From Valencia hispanica (taxonomy: Eukaryota; Chordata; Actinopteri; Cyprinodontiformes; Valenciidae): a stretch of DNA of 64,000 nt. The translations under genes and the position numbers were made by a program. Shown here piece after piece: positions 1 through 12,100 of this stretch; within the stretch, counting starts at the first letter, position 1; every line of letters begins with the position of its first letter. The stretch lies in assembly GCA_963556495.2 (NCBI GenBank), contig OY747723.1:10944501-11008500 (forward strand), written 5' to 3'. A model generated the notes under the pieces. That model was given only the letters and a program-made list of their open reading frames with translations, was not told the origin of the DNA and searched no databases.

Positions 1-251
1 TTTTGTAATCAGCTGTTTTACAAGCAGCCAGTATCTTACCTCTGGAAGACAAAAAATCTGAGCAATCTTAGTTTGGAGAAACAGGGAGAAATTCTCATGG
101 AGGAGTCAAAGCAAACTGCTATTTCAAAGCATCATAAAAAACTTTAACAAAAGCAAAATGCTTTCAGGTCTATAAACAAAATCCAATAAGATATACGTGG
201 AGGCTGGTCATTTTATTGATGTGGTCTCATAACAGTACAGTTGTTCCATCT

Positions 252-757
252 TTTAAAGGGGCTATATGCAATTTTCTGAAATTTAAACTTGCGACTAACA
301 CCTGTGGTCAAAAAACAGAACTGCTCTTCTTTTTTGCTCGCTCTCGCAGCGCGCGCTCGTACAACGGTCACTCTCAATCTTCGATCTTTTTCGGGCACTT
401 GTTAGGGGTTTAACTTTTTTAGTCTTATGTGGAGTTACTGTTGGTGTCAAAGTTGTCCTTGGTCTCTTTTGTGTATTCACACAATCCATTGAACTGCTTG
501 CGAGTGCTGACTAGCGGTGGTGGCAGAGTGATCTGAAACATTTAACATGAACGTGCTTGACGTCACATCCGCAGACAGCGCGGGAAAATCCGACCCGACA
601 GAAAACAGAAAAAATTGGATACAGGCTTATAGGTGCACCCACTGTGAGCTGACAAGGTGTCAGTTTGCTCATCAGGAGATGTTTGAGTCATGAATGGTCA
701 AATAAAAAGGCTATTGTTACGTTTATTTTGGGGGAAAAGTTGCATATAGCCCCTTTA
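252..757. mobile_element. MITE with TTAAAGGGG termini
   Basis: The left end (ttaaaggggctatatgcaa) and the reverse complement of the right end agree over about 24 bases with one mismatch, which defines a roughly 505-bp terminal-inverted-repeat element. It has no coding capacity. A clean target-site duplication could not be settled because the flanks are T-rich. The superfamily is not assigned. Confidence 0.7.
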
Positions 758-939
758 AGTCTTTGGAAAAAGCAGCATACCGCAGTAAGTTATTCAAAAA
801 GTTTGACATGACTGTCTGTGACTCTGTATCCTTAAATGTATCATGCTTTGTGCTGTGAGTTGTAAATGTAGGCCTAATACAGAACATGTTGCTATTACAC
901 ATGAGTTACATAATGAAAATTCACACCTAAATAGATCCT

Positions 940-1970
940 GCTTTGAGAAGTTGTTAGCTGGAGAATCAGTTGGGTTGTTAGCTGGAGAAACGTTAGCTTT
1001 AGTTGCTGTTAGAGCAGCTGTTAGGTTTGTGTTGCTATTAGATTGCCTTGCAGGGAAACTATTAGATTCAGAAATTTTTAGTTTGAGTGTCTCTTCAATT
1101 GTGTTTTGCTTGACTACCAGAGTAACTGTTATCTTGGGCACTTTTTAGCATGAATAGCTTTAGCTTGTATGGCTTTTAGATTGACTATCAATACTTGTGC
1201 AGCTTGGTTTTATCCTGACGAATGATTAGCTTGAGCAGCTGTTAGTTTGATTTTTCCCTGACTAGCGATTTGCTTAAGCAACTACCAGGCAAGGATGGAG
1301 TACTCGAGTCCTAGACTCAGACTCAATGACTGACTAGAGTGACTTTTAAAGTACTTGGGACTTGACTCGAGCAGAACATAGATGACTTGCACCTGGACTT
1401 GCGACATTAGGACTTGGACTTAGACATGTAAAACTGCTATTGTTGGAATTAGCATGCAGCTGATACTAGTGTTAGCTTGTTATGTTAGGTCAAATTACTG
1501 GACAAATGTTATAACTTCTTAAAGCCTTTGTAAGTGTACGGGTGACATGTTGATTATGTATTGTTTTCAGATTTATTTTAAGAATGTTTTATTATTTTGC
1601 ACATGCTACTGTGTTAGCTTGGTGATAGTGCTTGGGCATTAAGTACTTTTTTTCAATAAAGTAAACCATAGCTGCCATTATCCTAGACTTAAAATCTACT
1701 TTCTGCTCTTATTTTTGACTTGGCCTGTAGGACCTAGAGACTTGACTTGGACCAATCCTATATGGTTTAGACTTGGACTTGGACTCGAACACTAAGGACT
1801 AAGTGTAACTTGGACTTAAGAGAAGGTGACTTGACACTGTTACTGGCTTCCTCCCCTTTTTGTCTAAACAGTTGTTAGCTTGGACAGTGATTAGCTCAAC
1901 CAGGTGTTAATCTAACTAGTTTATGTTAGCTTGGTCATCTTAGTTAGCTAAAGTTAGCTTTGTTAATGGA
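940..1970. repeat. Degenerate repeat zone (TTAGCTT and GACTTGG words)
   Basis: Variants of gttagctt(gg) recur irregularly at both ends of the zone. A middle part (about 1290-1840) is rich in gacttggact variants, a pattern common in old fish repeats. No fixed period is visible, so this is probably decayed tandem or transposon DNA. No coding content was recognised. Confidence 0.4.
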
Positions 1971-2952
1971 TTTTTTGGCTTTACCAGGCTGCCTTTGGGG
2001 TAGATCTAAGTCCAAGCCACCCAATAATAATTCTATCGAAGTGAACCGGGACCTTACTTAAAAACATTTGTAGCCCATACCCGTAAATTATAACAAAACA
2101 AACTAGACAATAACTATCAAATATATCATTTTTTGGCAGTCTGGGTGCATGATGAATTTGGGCAAACTGCAGTGCAGTGCTAGTTGCCAATAGCTGAATA
2201 AAACAAAAGACAAATGTGCCGCTCATAACAGTCTGTTTGACACATTTCTTACCCATTAAGATGTAAAGTGGTTGTGCTTCACTTAGAATACCAGGTACAG
2301 TACATATAGATGTATAAAATGTTCAGTACACTAGTTTAAAAAAACCTTATTTTGGGAAGCCAATGGATTGGTTAGCTTAGTCTGACTCCGATAGGAGAAT
2401 TGCTCTGATCCTTCAAACTGAGATCACTTTGAATGCTGTTTTCTTCAGGTAATACCGGTATATATTTGATTGTTATAATGACTATATTATAATCCTAATT
2501 CATATACAGAGTTTGAAATTTGTGAAATCTGTGTCCAATTATCTGGAAAGCCTACTGGAGTCAGATTTTGGAAGTGGAAGGTTAGGAGTTTTGAGACAAA
2601 ATCCAAACATAAAATCCAATACTACTAAAACATAGCATGGGTAGAAACAACTTGATTTGCATGCTAATAGTGTCATACAAGTGAAGGCCTGGTCACTGAG
2701 CATAGCAATTAATAACCCTAACCCCCAGATCTTTTACCTTGTACATGGAATACATTTAAGCTAGATTAGATGTCACTCCCAGATCAGACTTTTTAAACTT
2801 GAGGTAAATGTACTCCACAGAAAAGCATTTCAAAGAAAAATATAATATCCCTTTATCAAAGCTCATATTCTGATGTTCTGAAACCTGTATGGAAATGATA
2901 AACTCTTCAAAGATTCACTTTTCCATTAAATTAAAAAACTTCAGTGATGTAC

Positions 2953-3128
2953 CTCCTTCTCCAGGCCGTAGTCCTGTACCAGACGAATGTAGAGGGTTGG
3001 GGTCCAGCCCTTGGCACCCTCCAGCATCAGACCCACTGTTCTGCAGGATTCAGCTGAGAGGCTGTGGGATTTTATTGCTGCATCTACCGTCTCCTCAGCC
3101 ATGGACCGGTAGGTCGTCCACTTCCCAC
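2953..3128 (-). CDS. gpd2: gpd2 coding exon 10 (last in window)
   Basis: Residues 434-492. It reads [20 protein letters not shown] and ends in [15 protein letters not shown] before GAG|GTACAT. The next exons, for the C-terminal helical region and EF-hands, are not in the window. Confidence 0.94.
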
Positions 3129-6100
3129 CTGAATGCAAAGATTGCTGCTTTAGAGCAACAGATTAGGTTTTATAGAGTTTTCAAACTGTGTGGCAGCCAA
3201 GCTGACCTGCAATAGTGACCAGCCCGCTTTCACTAATGGTGACAATGTGGTTCCTACAGATGGACTGGGTGTCTTTGGAGTTGGGATCGGTCACCAAAGG
3301 ACGGATGCCGCTCCAAGCTGCCAGCACGTCTCCTCTCCGCACTGGAGACAAAGCAGAGATGCATTTTATTCTGTGACAACCAAATAAGCATTAGAAACAG
3401 TTGAGTTCAGTACCTTCCACGTCTGGGCTGAGATAGTTGCGAACCTCCCTCAGGATGAAGTTGATGTCATCTTCCCCTGGTATGGGGTGGGCTGTTACAT
3501 TGGTGGGGGTGTCAGTGGTTCCAGCGATGGTCATGTTCTCCCAGGGCAGGAAGAAGATGACGCGACCGTCACTCGTGGCCGGATCCAAGAGTCCCATGTT
3601 GTCGGGGCTGGATGAAAGTTTGATTATTTTTAACGACAAAGCTAGAAAAAGAAAGGACAATGTGGCATAAAGGATGAGGGAAGGAGGAAGCAACATATAT
3701 GAGGGAGCAGAGTGAGGTGAGTGCAAAAAATGAAGAAGAAAATTAGGTGGTTGGCATTTGTGTTCAAAGGGCTCACGCTCCCTCGGGTTTCGCTCAATAA
3801 GCTTAGCTGAACTTTAAAGCCTCCCACTTCAACAAAACCACTCTATTGCTTAGCTGCTTCTCAACCTGAGAAGATTGTCCTACACCCATAAGTGAAGATC
3901 AGATTTTAGTTTGGCTACCTCACTATTTGCAGAAGGGAATGAGAAAACACAGAGGAACAAACATGAACAGGTGAATGCATATGAAACAGCATCAAAAGCT
4001 GAGTTTTTACAGTAGGCAGCAGGTGTTAAGCTCTGTTTCTGTGGTACCTGTAGTATCCCGGGATAACAATGTGGACACCTGCACTCGGCTGGCAGATGTT
4101 GGAGATCTCTTGCTTGTCCATTTGCCTCAGAGAGTCGGTGAAGGGTCCAGTGGCATTGATCACACATTTGGCCCTCACGTCAAACTCCTGCCCTAGTAGA
4201 AAAAAAAAGTGCTCATCTACAAACATCTCAGTAAAGATCCTAAAGAGAATTCAGTTCAAGTATTCTGGGGCAAGCTCCTCACCTGTGATGACGTCTCTGC
4301 AGCGGGCGCCACACACCTTCTCCTTGCCAGTCTGCTGATCTTTGGTCTTCAGAAGGCGAACCACCTCAGTGTAGTTGGCGACGACTCCGCCGTGGCGACC
4401 GGCTGCCAATGCAATGGCCAGGTTCATTCTGGCATCATTGTGTTGTCCTGATGAGGACAAAGAGCAAGATGTTTAGGTTCTTTGACAAAAACAGGACAAG
4501 CAAAACCTTCTACAGTAACCAGTAATCAATAACACCTACACAACAAATCAATGTTGATTTAAAACTTTAAGACATTTTGTAATTTTTTTATAAAACATCG
4601 GTCAGTTTGTCCATCTATCCATCCATCCATCCATCCATCAATCCATCCATCCATCAGTTTGTTCATCCATGCATCCATCCATACATCCATCATTTGTCCG
4701 TCCATTCATTCGTTTGCCTGTGTATCCATCAGTCTAGCTGTAGATTCAGTGTATTGGACAGTTTCTCCATCCGTTAATCAGTCCCTCCTTCAATCTATCC
4801 GTTGGTCAGATATTCTGTCCACCCATCTATTCATCCGTCTGTCCATCACTTTGTCTGACTATTATTGGATAAGTCAGTTTGTCTGTCCATTTATTCATAT
4901 GTCTGTCCATTCAATCGATTAATCTGTCCATCCACTCATCCATTTCAATCAATCCAGCCAAGGCATACCAAACACAAAAGGGATACACATATATAATATA
5001 TAGGTTTTGAGCTTTAAAAAAGGACAAACTTTTGATGATTTTGAAACACAACAAATGAGTCGGGACAATCAACTGGGATGACTTGTCCTCCGTGTTCTGT
5101 TATCAACTTTTTACTTTCTTTAATATGGAAAGTACTCTTACATCAGTTCTTTTTGTTCTGTGTCTCGCTCTGTCTTCTCTAACCCCCAGACGGTTGTGGC
5201 AGATCTGCTGGGATTCCTTAAATAGAAAACTTTTAAACTGATTGGAATGTACTGTATGAATGATTGAATTGAAATGACTTTTCTTGTAAAGTGCCATAAG
5301 ATGACATCTGTTGTGAATCGGCGCTATCGGTACTACAAATACACTGAATTGAACTGAACTTGTGCGTGTAACATATCAATGTTAAAACCTGAGAAACTCC
5401 CCCATCTGCCTCATAAACAGCTACTCTGCATGAACTTTGAAGCTTTGTTTTCTTTGTTCCGGGAGCGTGGAGTCCTCTGTGATACTTGAGGCACTGGCTG
5501 TACACCGGACTGCTACAGAGCATTAATCTTCCCAAACAGTGATTGATCTTTGAGTTTTCTCTCCACAACATGCTGATAAGCTGGACCTAAAACTATTTGG
5601 TGTTCTAGAACATAACTGTGTGTATTAACAGAATGTAAAGGGAGAAAAGCATCAGTAATGACTAGGGGTGTAACTGTACACAAAAATCATGGTTCTGTAC
5701 GTATTTAGGGGTTTAAAGTCACAGTTTGGTATGTTCTCAGTACACTTTAATCAACTTTGATCAGCATTAAAGAAAGATACATTTTTCATGAATTTCTTCC
5801 TTTCAATTCCTGAAATTAATTTGATTTTATTATGCTCCATGAACCGAGTGGAGATTTGATTTTTTTACAATTAATAAAATAGTACAAGCAGACATAACCA
5901 AAGTAGAAAATATGAACGCTTTAAAACAGTGTTAATGTTTAGAAATGTTTAAATAATACTTTCCCCATATTTGAGAATAAAACATGCTGAAATCACTTCG
6001 GAGTTGTTTTTGTATTTTGACAACCTAGTCTCCTCAGCTTGACATTGTTTCAGGTAAGTAATTCAGTTCAGTGCAGAGCGTGTTATTTACCTTATTGTTG

Positions 6101-9100
6101 TTGAAAGATGTGTTCGCTGACAAAGTTCTGGTTCAGTCCATGTTTTCTTTTTCTACTGTAGCTGAATGAGAAACCATTCAAGTTCCCATATAGCAGAGTT
6201 TAGTGATAGCGGGAGTCCTTTCTGATTTTCTTTGGTGTCACTTTTTAAAGTTGCGCTGTGGAACATTGCACTTGCGCTCTGAGATCCACACAAACATTCT
6301 GAATGTGTTAAAGGAGTCATAACCTAGTATTATCTTGGATACCCACACTCTATTATGGTCTTTCAGGCACTTCTAAAAAAGAAAAGTTGAAAAAAAGTGA
6401 AAAAAATAAACACAGAGCTCCTCTGACCCTTATTTATGAAGGCATTATTGTCTCGCGAGATCTGATGCGATACTTTGGCTGTCGTGGACGGGCATTGAAA
6501 TAATGCTAATGAGGGGCTCGTTGATTGGTGGCAGGAAGGAGGGGGGTTGACACCGAAGGTAACGCTTCAGCATATCTTACCCATATCTACTACTCCCGTT
6601 AGCATACAATAGCCACATTAGCAGTTAGCTGCTGTTTGTTACACACAGCAGAGCAATAAAAACACAGCCTTACCGTTTCAATTGCAGGCAAGTCTCTGAT
6701 TGTTGGAATGGCCTCTATTTCCAAACGGAGCTTCGATGCCATCTTCGCCTGATATTGTCCCAAATTCGTAAAGGATTCCGGCGTAAAAAAAATAGAAAAA
6801 ATATTTCCATGTTGATTCTGGCAGTCAACAACAGAGCAACTCACGTGTGCACTACGTTTCTGGCAGAAATGGTTTAAGCTGATTAAAATAAAAGGCTGAC
6901 ACGAATATGTCTTCTTCATGCATCATTTCGTGAAGAAACTTTCTGGATCTTTCACGGTGGAGTTCGTACTTCGAATCGGTGATGTGTCGGTCGTGAACGA
7001 ACGAAAGTCTTTGAAGTGAACGATGGGAGCCGGCTCGTCATTGGGAAACGTTTTTTTTATTTTTTCATCCACCTCCCGCTTGTTTTGGTACATTTGGTAG
7101 ACATCGTTTTGCATTAATTTTGGTAATAAATACCCTTTAAGCAACAGAAAATCTGAGGAGCATAAAGAGCCACCTCTTTAGGGTGAGCAAAGCCAAAAGA
7201 ACTGGCTCTCCAAAAAGAGCTGGAATTCCCATCACTAGAATTCAGTAATGGCGGCGCTCGACTGAATATGAGGGAGAGAGGAGCGAGGGGGAGAAGGGAG
7301 AGAGGGAGGGCAGGCTTCCTGCAGCATAGGTAGGTCTGCAATGTCTATATATGGTATATCCTGCGCCGACTTGACGTCAAGTCTGCCAGAAATTAAAACC
7401 ACGTATTTGAGTGCGCGTGCACATGGGCTGGTTGACGAACCCAGGGGTAAACAAACGCTTCACTTTTAAATATCGGCTTCCCGGGCAGTGTTAGGCAATC
7501 ATAACATAAATTTTTTCTCATGGAAAAGTGAAAATTACAGGTCATGACTCCTTTAAGGTGTTAAGAAAACAGGTGTATTTATTCTGTATACATGCGTACC
7601 GAAGCGCCAGGGAAGTACCGAATAACACGAATACATGTACTGTTACAACCCTAGTAGTGGCCTTAAAAAGACAATTGATGGTGCCTATAAATCTAGGAAG
7701 TGTCTTAAGGCCATGAAGTCTATCTCAGGAAGTGTCAAGCACAGTGGTGGAGGTTTGATTGTTTAGGCTTGTTTTGTAGCCACAGGGACTGAACTCCTTT
7801 TAGTTATTGACTCCTGAATACCAAAGTATTCTAGAGTCAAATGTGAGGCCTTTTGACAGTTGAAGATTAGATTAGTTAGATTCGGTTTTGTTTTGAAATA
7901 CTTCCCAGTAAATTTTTTGGCTGATTACCAGGGTGTTTTGAACTCTGTTTTGAAGAGTTGATTGATTTTTATTTATTTATTTGTCCACGTCTCCAACTTG
8001 TTTTAGACTGGTAATGAACTTAGTTTCATTCTGACTTCTAGCTTCATATTGGACTGGTTTCAGACTGGTTATGGACTATATGCTATCCAGGTTTCCTGCT
8101 TGGTGGAGCTTGGCCAAAAGTGGGTCATTAACAGGACAATCATCCCAAACACAGGAGCAAATCTACAACAGAAACAAGGTTAATGGCTCAGTCTAGACCT
8201 CAACCTGACAGAAATGCTGAGGTGAAACATCCAGAGAGCTGTGTAAAAATAAATGTCTGTAAACCTAAAAGAACTGAAGCAATGTTTGACAGCAGAGTAG
8301 GTCAAAATTCCTCCACCAATAAAGGCCGTAGGTGGATTAGAGACAGAATTGAGGTCTAGGAAGAGAAGACACGAAAGCAGGAATCTCGTGGTTTCCTCTT
8401 GGTTCTCCTAAGTAGATCCGTTCTGCTATATAGACCCAGTGATGAGGGTCCACACTGATGATCTGTGTTGTTTTCACGGTGAAAGACCAAATCAAGGAAT
8501 TATTTGCTTTTTCCAGACATCTTTTACTGACTGGATCTATGACAAAATATTGTTTTCCACCTTATTGGAGATTTACAGATTTCTCTAGAATGTGTTTTAC
8601 TTTGAAAATGCATTAAAAACCTGTTTTCATTGGAATTCAGTCCAGGTGTACCGTCCGGAAATGAACACACTACATTGGCATTTTAAAGGCAAATGTAGAC
8701 ACCCACCAAAGGTGATTCAGTGTGAGAGGATTACATGTGTGCTGTCCAGTTTCTGCGAGTGCAAAATGAACCTCAGTTGTCCTCAGCGGCAGGAGAGAGA
8801 GCTCCTGTTGCCCTGTCATTCCAGCATCCCACCACGACGCTTCTCCTCAGCTCCGGAAGAGAAGGTCAGGTTTCTAAATGTCACAGGCGTGATTGTTCCA
8901 GACGGAATAATTGGAGAAAAGACGCTCCTATCATCCACCATCCTGTGCTCCCCCCCTCCATCCCATCAGAGCATCTGATAGAGGAGGGGAAGGATATGGA
9001 AAATAAACATAACCTGAACAAGGAATCACAACTTCTGTCTAGATTCTGTTCTAAAAGCTGACTATAAGGTGAAACAAAAATATTTTAACAACGCAATGAC

Positions 9101-12100
9101 ATCATATTCAGTGAAGCCTGCATGATCCACAGAAAATACGCCTTTGTTTTTGACCCAAGAGTCTTCTCATACTGAGCTAGATCCCCGACATATGCTTTGG
9201 TTCTCTTTGTCCTTAATAAAAGAACATGTAACCTTTACTGCATCCAACCAATCTGTCAACACTTTGTTTGGAACTAGTAGAGATGGCAAAGCCTCTGGCC
9301 TGACAGCATTGTCAGACGCTTTCGTCTTTAACCTCCATTATGGCTTTATGCAGAAAATATATGTTCAAGACAAATAAATACAAATGTGCATATTCCATTT
9401 TTTTTTTCACTTTGATCAGGATTAAACAAAAAACAAAAGATTTTTCCTGAATTCCTTCCTTTCAATTTCTGAAATTCATTAGATTTTATTATGTTCTATA
9501 CCTTAAAGTTGAAAGTATAGAACTCACTGGAGATTTGATTTGATTATTTTTTAATAAAATAGTAAAATTAGACATAGCCAGAGTAGAAAGTAATATAACC
9601 ACTTGAAAACATCCATCCATCAATCAATCCATCATACCTTCTATCCTATTTAGGGTTGCAGGGGGGCTGGTGCCTATCTCCAGCAATAATCGGGCAAGAG
9701 GCAGGGTACACCCTGGACAGGTCGCCAGTCCATCACAGGGCAACACAGAGAGACAGAGGTCAAACAACCATGCATGCACACACTCATCTAAGGGCAATTT
9801 AGAAATACCAATTAACCTAACAGTCATGTTTTTGGAATGTGGGAGGAAACCAGAATACCCAGAGGGAACCAGATCTTCTCTAGAGCTGTGATGTTTTGGG
9901 GCTGTCGCTGGGCAACAAATACTTTCATCTCCCTTCACAGATTCTGTATAGATTTGAGGCCTGAAGACTGGCTAGCCCACTCCAGAACTTTGGAATGCTT
10001 TTTACGTAGCCACTCCTTCATTGCAAAGCCGATGTATTGTTATGCTGGAAGATCCAAACACGTTTCATCTTCAATGCTCTCACTGAGAGAAGGAGTTTTT
10101 TTTTTACACAAAATCTGACTTTACATGGCCCCATTCATCCTTTCCTTAATACAGATCAGTCGTCCAGTCCCCTTTGCAGAAAAGCAGCCCCAAAGCAAAA
10201 TGTTTCCACCCCCATGCTTCACAGTAGGTATGGTGTTCTTGGGATGCAACTCGGCATTCTTCACCCTCCAAACATGGTAAGTGGTGTTTATACCAAAGAG
10301 TTCATGACATTCTCCCAATCCTCCTATGGCTCATCCAAATGGTCTCTGGCAAATTTCAGATGGGTATTTATACAGATAACGAGTTCAAACAGGTGCCATT
10401 AACACTAGATTTTTTTTACATTCCATCTCTCACAGTTGAAGTGTTTTTATGATGAAAATTAACATTGTTCATCTGTTTCGGTTCTACATAATTTAAAACA
10501 ATGTTTTTCAATAATTCAGAAGATGATTTAAACATTTTTGTTTTCTGCTGTGCTGGACCAGAAACCAAAAACTCAAGCAAAGATTTATTAGAAGAAACCC
10601 TAGTTTCATTTGTTGGGTGATGCTGCAATATGCATACAGTTTATACCTTGAGTAAAAGGCTATATCTGCCCTTTAAGAAACCATAAAGGTTTGACAGAAC
10701 ACAATTTTTTGAATAACTTGGCTTTAGTTCAAATAAATGTAGTTCAATTTTGAACATCTTAAGTATTTTAGATCATGAACTAGAGATAAACAAAGTTAGT
10801 TAAGATTCATTTAAAACTGTGAAATACCCCTTTACAAAAGGTACGGATCAGATGCTAACTTAAGTGTCCTTCAGTGATAAAGAGCCTTTGTAGCCGCTGC
10901 TAGCCTGAACATTGGATGGATGGATGGATGGATGGATGGATGGATGGATGGATGGATGGATGGATGGATGGATGGATGGATGGACCATTCTGTTTTATAT
11001 TCTGGCAGGACCAAACTGTAACCTTGGGGCCACCGTCCAAAAAACATCACCAAAAGAAAATCCACAGTGAAACATTGTGGTGGTGGACGCATCATGCAAA
11101 ATATATTTTTCTTCAGACAGAACTCAGGTTTTAGGGAAGGTGGGAAAAAAATCATGAATGGTTAAAAATACCAGGAAGTTTTGACCCAAAACCTTCAGGT
11201 GTCTGCTAGAAAGTCCAAACCAAATCAACCAAAAAATGAGCAAAAGAAAAGTTTTAGAAGGCTCAGAGAGACTCCAGTGTTAAATCTGACAGAAAACCTG
11301 TTGAGTCACCAGGATAGGGCAAATCTGACTTAAGACTACAAAAGGGGTTTTGGAAAATGGAGCCTTTACTCACCATCGTAGTAGACAATGGCTCCTACCA
11401 GCTTGTCCTTCTTCAGCATGGGGAAATGCTCCAAAGCTTTGGACTTACTTAGGATGTAGCTGCTCTTCAGGCAGTGGATCCCAGCCACCAAGTCGTACAT
11501 CTTTATTCCTGCCCAGTAGTAAGGCAACTGCCACCATCTGTAAATAAAAACGCTTTTGAATAAAGGCTGTAGGCATAAAGAAGCAGCTCATTATTTTGGA
11601 TTTGGACTCTTACTTGTAAACAGGGAGCATGATGGGCAATGGTGCTGACAGGTGAGGGGCTATTTCTAGGAGGTTGGCTCGCTCATGCAGAGCCTCTTTC
11701 ACCATCATGTACTAAAGATGTCCGTAAATAACAGGCAAAATGAGACAACGCCTGAAAAAGGAGCAACAAAACCAAGACCAAGCAAGACATAAACAAACCT
11801 GTTCATAGTCTAACTGCATAATGGCCTTCTGGAGGTAACGCACTCCACCATGGATGAGCTTCGTACTCCGACTGCTCGTCCCCGAAGAGAAGTCACTTCT
11901 TTCTACAAGAGCAGTTGTGAGGTCTGTAGGGTAACGAAAGACTTAGTCAAAGTTGTATTTGATACATCCAAGCCAACCAGGAAAGGTCTGAAGGCAAAGT
12001 AAAAGCTGCTGGGTGTCGAGCTTACTCCGGGTGACAGCGTCTAAGGCACATCCAGCTCCTGTGGCCCCCCCTCCGACAACCAGAACGTCGAACTCTGGAG

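Larger units (their letters stand above)
1..2952 (-). other. gpd2 intron 10 (partial), repeat-bearing
   Basis: This is the stretch downstream of the last visible gpd2 exon in transcript direction. I looked on the minus strand for the next expected gpd2 exon and for the EF-hand exons and found none, so the rest of the gene should lie beyond the left edge. It holds a MITE at 252-757 and a degenerate repeat zone at about 940-1970. I see nothing recognisable at 1980-2950. Confidence 0.6.

Noticed and set aside
1..60. Donor-like ccagaggtaagat on the minus strand near position 40 as a further gpd2 exon end
   Set aside because: The preceding sequence does not encode recognisable GPD2 residues.
10871..11155. 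Frames rich in repeated HPSI or MDGW units
   Set aside because: They are translations of the GGAT/ATCC microsatellite.
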